Shown here in pieces: positions 58,285 through 64,000 of a DNA stretch of 64,000 nucleotides. The stretch is from Deinandra increscens subsp. villosa. Taxonomy: Eukaryota > Streptophyta > Magnoliopsida > Asterales > Asteraceae. The position numbers and the translations under genes are program-made. The stretch spans positions 10,776,952 to 10,840,951 of the forward strand of contig JBCNJP010000006.1 in the NCBI GenBank assembly GCA_039602395.1, given 5' to 3'. How positions within the stretch are numbered: the first letter of the stretch is position 1; the number at the start of each line of letters is the position of its first letter. Below the pieces are notes generated by a model. The model saw nothing but the letters and a program-made list of their open reading frames with translations. It had not been told where the DNA came from and did no database searches.

Positions 58285-59476
58285 ACAACTCTGAATGGTT
58301 TCTTTTTGAAATTTTTTAACCAGAAGATACAAACTTTTAGATCTTGAACATAAAGCTAATAATGCTTAAATTTATAAAAAAATTAAGATAAACATAGTCA
58401 TGCCCGCACGATGCCTACCAGGAAGATAAGGTTTTATTCTTTATGCCATTAGTACTAGAGATTTCAACAAGTTTGATTTTAACTACAACTTAACACCTAG
58501 TTTGACTTTGTTGGTCAAAATTTTACATTCCAAAAATCCGTTTTCATTCGAGTTGGTCAATTTTTCACCAGACTCAAGAATTTACCAAGATTTTTAGGTT
58601 GATCAATTTTCCACCAACATAAGTTTGACTTTTGCACAAGTTGGCCAATGTTTCATCAAACTTGGAAGTATAAGCACTTTGGCTTATTTTTCACTAATTC
58701 AAGGTAGAAATCCATAATTTACATAATTTTGAATGGTTGTGGTCAGACTATGCAGGAATCATACCGATCAATTACGTGATCAATGACACTTACAATTCAA
58801 ATCACCTTTCGGATCCAATACCCTAAATCAGATTGTCGGTATCGTTTATCCACTTAAGCTCAGACAAGGTAATTTTCAACTTATCTCATGTGATGTATTT
58901 ATCATGTTTTCTGTCCAGTTCTGAGAAATATTTTATGGGGTCCTTATTAGGTTGGAGGTTAACAGTATTCTACCAATCATCAAATAGCTTTTCAGATTCA
59001 ATCACACTTTTAAAAGTAATCTTTCCCCCTTTTCTTTAGTGTTAAGTGACTTATTTCATGGATATAGTCATGAAATCATGATAACCCTTCTTTCATGACT
59101 ATAGATGAATGAATTTTTGGCAGGGTGAGAGCGTCAAGGTCAGAGTTTCCTCAGCAGATGACCTCTCACTTTATTTTATGGAATGATGGAGCGTAAGAAC
59201 ACAAGGTCAGTGATTTCTCACAGCAGATGTGTCTCAGCTTTATTTATGGATAAGACTCATGGTCAGAGTTTCCTCAGTAGATGAGTCTCATGTGTTGGTT
59301 TCAAAATAAGTCAACTTAATACTGAAGAAACAAAGGATGTGTGAATAGAGTTTTCTTACTAGTACTATTGAGAAGAGCAATTTTAAAGAATATGCCACTG
59401 TTTAAACTTCCAAGGTCCACATTTCTCAATGAAATTAATGTGTTATCATAGAGACTTGTTTACTTCTCAGTATGTT
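58285..59476 (-). other. Element E spacer between gag remnant and aORF unit
   Basis: No gene. A degenerate triplication with GGTCAGAGTTTCCTCAG(C/T)AGATG occurs at about 59125-59290. This is the place where pol should lie in a complete relative. Confidence 0.55.
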
Positions 59477-62069
59477 TGTGACATCCGAGAATTTCAAGGT
59501 TTACTTCCGTTAGACAAATTCCGTTAGTTACGTTATAAGTGTTAACTTAGTAACTAATACTTAACTAGGCCGAATACGTCCAAGTCCTTTGGTTGATCAC
59601 CGAACCCGCCCATATGTGCTATGTATTCATTATGGTTGTCATTACGTGCAATATGATTCAAAATGCATGATTTAATATTATGAATAGCATGACGAATTGT
59701 AAATCCTTGATTATGTGAAAATTGCCTGAGTTGTGCAGCCAGCGAAACTACCGGGCGAAACTGTAGTGTCACCCGGTAGCCAGCTAAACCAAATCAGTTA
59801 AATGTGACCAGAGCTAGTTTCGCTTGGCCAGCGAAACTGCCAGCGAAACTAGCCCCTGATATAAATAATCTTAATAAACCCTAGTTCTCCTATTTGCCTC
59901 ATTTACACCACAAACACACACATTCTTCTCTGGAAATCTGGTCAGCCGAAAACCATCAAGAGAAACCAAGATCTCAGCCCAAGACAACATCCATTCGATT
60001 CCCTGATCGAATCGTGAGTCTCAAAACATTTCCTTTATGCCATTTTCTATACTTTTCTATGTGTTTCTTCATAAAGCATGCCTAGATCTCTGTGTTATTG
60101 TTAGATCTTCTGATATGTTGCTTAGGATTACTAGATCTACCATAAAGTTGATAACTTTACGTGTGAAATCCATCCATGATAAAGATTTATGCTATTTTAG
60201 CCATTTTAGGGTTTTATATGTATTTTGGGTGATTTGATGACAAAATGCATGTTTAAGGTGTTAAAGCTTACTAATTTATGTTGGTAAATGCCTATGTATG
60301 CTAAACAATGAATTGCATGTAAAATAGAAGCTGTTAGGTTGATTTTTAGGCTGATCCGTATGTTTTTCGCGACCAGCGAAACTGTGGTGTTCTCTGGGCG
60401 AAACTGTCCAGCGAAACTATGCATATCTTCATCCAGCGACACTATGCAGCGAAACTGCAGTGTCGCCGGGTAAGCCAACCAGACCAGCTCGAGCGAATCT
60501 ATCGAGCGAAATTCCCTGAACGAAAGTTCAAACCAGTTTCGGGCGAAACTAGGCTAGCGAAACTGTGTCAACAGTTTCGAGCGAAACTAGCCTAGCGAAA
60601 CTGTGTCATCAGGTATTGCCTAGCGAAAGTGCTGCCCGTGCACACAGCGAAACAGACTAGCGAAACTGCTAGCGAAACTGAGACTAAAATCCAAACTTGT
60701 GCAAATTGCTTGAATGTTATGCCATGACTTGCATGATTATGCCATGATGATACATGCTATGATTTCTGTAATATGTGAACCCTTATTGATGATCAACCAT
60801 CGGTGTCGTGTGTCTGTATGTTGAGTCATAGTTCCAACGTGCTATGTTATGGGCCATAGTGACGTTAAGTGGAGATTAGACACAAAACTAATACTTAATA
60901 CCTAAACGTGTTCATAGGTCTTCATTAAGCATACTTGGAATATTAGCAAGTGTAGCAGTGCAACCAAAGGTGAGTGTCACTAACCCGATTACCGTGAACC
61001 CGTTTGGGTCACACCGAATACCTAAAAGTAAAACAATGCTGACAAACTCGAGAGTGCTAGGCACCTCCCTGATAAACCTGAAAACTTGGAGTGCTCGGCA
61101 CCCACTTGATGAACTTGAAGTGCTTTATGGAAAGCACTTGCGAATTACCAAAACAATGATTTCTAAAACGAAACTGAAAACACTTTTGAGATTCATGAGA
61201 ATCCAGTAAACCGTTTTAATATGGCTAGTGTAGGTTAAAGTCTAAACCACATGATATCACATGATTTCTAAGGATGCCTTGAAAACTTAAAAGTCCTTAA
61301 CTAAATGTACCATTAATTGTAAAGCGAGGGGATGTTGGGTAGATCTACTGGAGTTTGACAAACTCCGCCCCGTGGCACGGGGAGTGCACGGAGGTACAAT
61401 ATCAGCCTATCTGACCGTGATCCCGAGAGGACACGGGGGAGGCAAAACCGCGATGACGTAGGTCCGCAGTACTAGATGGCACGGCCACTACAATAAATTA
61501 TAGTCAGCTTTGGTGCAAACCTCCTTAGTGCATGGAACAACGGATTAGCTACCCGCGATATCGGTTGAGCACTTTAACTTTACAAAACTAGTTCATACCC
61601 GATGACGTAGGTCACGGACAATTCCTTTATAAACTAAGACATAACATTTTGCATTGTTTTCCACCAACAAATACTATGTAAGTATACCTTGATACAAATT
61701 ATGATTATGAGACCGGGCCAATGCATGACAAGCCCACTGTGAACTCACCAGCCGTTAGGTTGACACTTGCATGGTTTAAACTTTTGCAGATCGCTAAAGA
61801 GTATTCCGGAGCAGGTTGGCATGGCACGTGAAGACAACTTTATTTCTGTTAAACTTAATTGGGAATTTTAAACAAAGAATTTGTAAAGCACGTGGTTAGT
61901 GCTAAGACAATATTTTATTCCGCTGCGTTGTATTTGAGACTTTACTTTATAACTGATTTTTGAACTAACTCTGATTCATTTAGTATTTGTAACTAATGGT
62001 TGTGGATCCTGGTCTAGCCGCACCCCTTAACGGTATAAACTCCGTTAGTGGTTATCTGGGGGTGTGACA
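59477..62069 (+). mobile_element. Element G: large solo LTR with GCGAAACT arrays
   Basis: 2,593 bp bounded by TGTGACATCC and GGGTGTGACA, with perfect target duplication ATGTT at 59472-59476 and 62070-62074. TATA box TATAAATA at 59860-59867 gives the plus orientation, with a C/T-rich region behind it. GCGAAACT words cluster just upstream of the TATA (59735-59850) and again at 60365-60690. No coding content. Length and ends suggest a gypsy element. Confidence 0.87.
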
Positions 62070-62074
62070 ATGTT

Positions 62075-62593
62075 GAGCCTACCAACACATCAAATGATAG
62101 AGTTACCGGTCGGTTGGATCATATCCTATGGTTAGATCTACAAGACCAGAATCATATCATGTTCCGCATATATTGTCCGACCATAGACCAAAAAGGTTTT
62201 AGTTTATTCAATGTTTTTGGTATTTTTCTGCTATTTTCTCTGCACATGTGTATAAACACTTACTGAAAATTACTGAATTGACACTATTTTTGGTTTTATC
62301 TTCCACAGGTGCAGGCACGGCAGACAGCCTCAAAAACATGCTAGTGAATGAAATGAAATTCCTTTGGTCATAACACATTTTGACTCGAGACGCAAACATA
62401 CTAAAATATTTTTCTCAGCCAAAACAAGTCAAACAACACAGACTCAAGTGAGTCAATTTAGCAATCTAAAGCAATAATCGTAAGATAAAATAAGCAAGTC
62501 CTTGTTCCCTGTCATGTGCCTGGAGCACCCTCTGTCCATGTACCATGTGTTTACAGCTTTCCGGGTACGTCCCTGCACAAGTAAAGAAATTGA
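62075..62593 (-). pseudogene. Element E protease scrap and pol deletion remnant
   Basis: The minus strand at about 62490-62580 reads a copia protease onset, WYMDRGCSRHMTGNKDLL, in frame with gag after one stop. The catalytic DSG is DRG here, so it would be inactive. No integrase or RT follows; homology ends and the rest, to solo LTR G, is non-coding. This marks the left edge of the pol deletion. Confidence 0.72.
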
Positions 62594-64000
62594 TTAGTTT
62601 GAGAGGGGACCTCGGTCATTTTGACCTTGGGTCTTCTTGATAACCAGTTTCTTCACAGTTGATGAGGACAGTGCAGATGAAGATGATGAAGATGATGGAG
62701 TAACTGAAGGTGGAATGGAGGTGTTTGCAGGCCTTGGAGCTATCATTGGCCTTTGAGACAGAAATGGCCTTGGTAGAAACCCGGGTCTTGGCTTTGGGTT
62801 CCATGATCTGATTGGAGTCGGACTCGGTGCTTTCATCCTTGGTGGTTGCCTTATGTGAGGCTGATTTGAATACAGGCTTCCCCCTAAGCCTTGTGGTAGA
62901 TACGGGGCTTGACTCGGAATGTACGGTTGGTTGGGATAAGACTATTGGAACATAGAGTCATCCCGCAAGTCCATGAAGTCTTCACTGCAATTACCATAGT
63001 TTCTTGAGTGGAGGTGTGTATTCTGACCAGCAGTTTCTTGTTGCTCGTAATAGTGTATAGGTAGCATTGGTGTGTTGCCATAGGTGTTGTACCCTTGGTT
63101 GTAGATACACACCCTTGCATCGTGATGAGGGTTGCCACAGATAGCACAAACATTTTGCACAGATGGTGCATTTTGAACAACAAAAGCAGCAGATTCAGCA
63201 ACAGGAACCACAGATGTGGGTTCAACAGATGAAGCAACAGGAGTCTTCTCATCATCGATAATACCCTTCTTTTTCCTTCTTCTTGTTCTTTTCTTCTTTT
63301 CAACAACAACAGCTTCAGCACTTTCTGTCATTGGAACAGAAGGCTCTACCACGATCTGTACAGACTCAACAGTTGGTGAAGAGGTTGCATCAGTTACTTT
63401 TGTAACACTCTTCATTTTTGCTTTGACAATCTTTACCAGTTCTACTTTAGAGTCAACGGCACCAGTGGGAGTAGAACTTTCAGCATTAGCCTTTGATTTG
63501 CTTGATTGAGGAGATTGCACAGCTTGTGGTGTTGATGTAGAGGGAGTTCCTGATGAAGCACTTGGAATAGCCTTCACCTTACCATCGGTGATCACAAGAC
63601 CAGCTTGTGTGTGCATGACAGTCTTACCATGTTTGAGTGCCATTTCAGAAAATGCACGACTGAACTCATCCTCATTCACATCAGACTGATCAGTGAATCC
63701 CTTGTTGGCATTCTGCTTAGGCTTTCGCCTTCGTGTGGTCTTAGCTCGTTTTGGAGCATCAGGAGTTTTGCAAATCTCGTAGTTGTCGTAAAACAAAAAC
63801 GATTGACCATCCACGTCAGATGTTTTCAACAAATAAAGGAATTCATGTTCAGCTGCCTCTTTGGTCAGAGTCTCAGAAAGACTAGTATCAACATCTTGTA
63901 AAAAGTCAGAATTGACTTCATCAAAGTGAAGTGCGATATCGGTAGGTGGGAGATCAGATCCACTCGTGTGAGTAGAGAGCTGATTTTCCATCTTTTGGAC
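62594..64000 (-). pseudogene. gag: Element E gag, C-terminal part, open to the window edge
   Basis: Runs from the right edge (in frame through ATG 63991, which may be internal) down to 62594. A Ser/Thr/Val-rich low-complexity region with a RTRRRKKKG basic patch precedes one zinc knuckle, CAICGNPHHDARVC, at about 63107-63148. A Pro/Ser-rich tail with TVKKLVIKK follows. An in-frame TAG at 62942 (after MFQ) is the only break seen before the protease scrap. Assigned to gag from the knuckle and its position before the protease. Confidence 0.7.

Larger units (their letters stand above)
38599..64000 (-). mobile_element. Element E: large pol-deficient retrotransposon with gag and aORF (5' end outside window)
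   Basis: Minus-strand element that begins with its 3' LTR at 38599 inside A. It contains a very large aORF (39633-55042, split by a solo LTR and F), a predicted UTR intron and promoter, a motif array, a non-coding spacer, solo LTR G, a protease scrap and gag. RT, integrase and RNase H are missing. The expected target duplication is TGTTG (38594-38598); its partner lies off the window. After removing inserts the visible part is about 12.5 kb. Confidence 0.85.

Overview
The window is plant nuclear DNA, almost certainly from the daisy family (Asteraceae). The only host gene I can identify is a 1-FFT-type fructosyltransferase, an inulin-chain enzyme derived from vacuolar invertase. Nearly everything else is transposable elements, including several copia-type LTR retrotransposons with extra open reading frames. 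The genus cannot be fixed from the sequence alone. I see no organellar, bacterial or structural RNA genes.

Layout, 1-12 kb: the 3' six exons of a 1-FFT gene (75-3031, including a 9-bp micro-exon), a SINE-like stretch, a complete Mutator-type foldback MITE with 9-bp target duplications (4430-4790), a broken hAT transposase (5401-7486) carrying a 418-bp insert, a truncated second copy of the 1-FFT 3' end (7546-8948), a degenerate Ty3/gypsy gag-protease piece (8949-9840), and non-coding retroelement-like DNA to 12036.

Layout, 12-64 kb: a nest of LTR retrotransposons. The oldest host is element A (minus strand, 3' LTR at 12037, extending past the window). Into A went B (13297-19182, gag-only, TSD GTGAA), C (24656-37766, plus strand, about 13.1 kb, both LTRs, TSD GTCTT) and E (minus strand, starts 38599, runs off the right edge). 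Into E went a B-family solo LTR (39701-40030), F (43128-53063, copia, TSD GTACC) and G (59477-62069, solo LTR, TSD ATGTT). Into F went H (49937-52236, solo LTR, TSD CATGG). Target duplications and reading-frame continuity across the inserts support this order, four levels deep (A>E>F>H).

How the parts work together: A and C have the normal copia order (protease, integrase, reverse transcriptase, RNase H), followed by a very large additional ORF (aORF) where an env-like gene would sit. E has gag and the aORF but has lost nearly all of pol. The aORF lies behind a gene-like module in all three elements: a TATA-like box, a pyrimidine-rich 5' UTR exon, a splice donor, and a splice acceptor whose AG abuts the aORF ATG. 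In C and E a family-specific CpG-containing short motif is arrayed at the same side of the TATA box in both the LTR promoter and this internal promoter. This looks like an independent, possibly captured, transcription unit inside the retrotransposon, and it is the most interesting thing in the window.

All retroelement coding regions here carry stops, frameshifts or deletions, so none is expected to make a full set of proteins.
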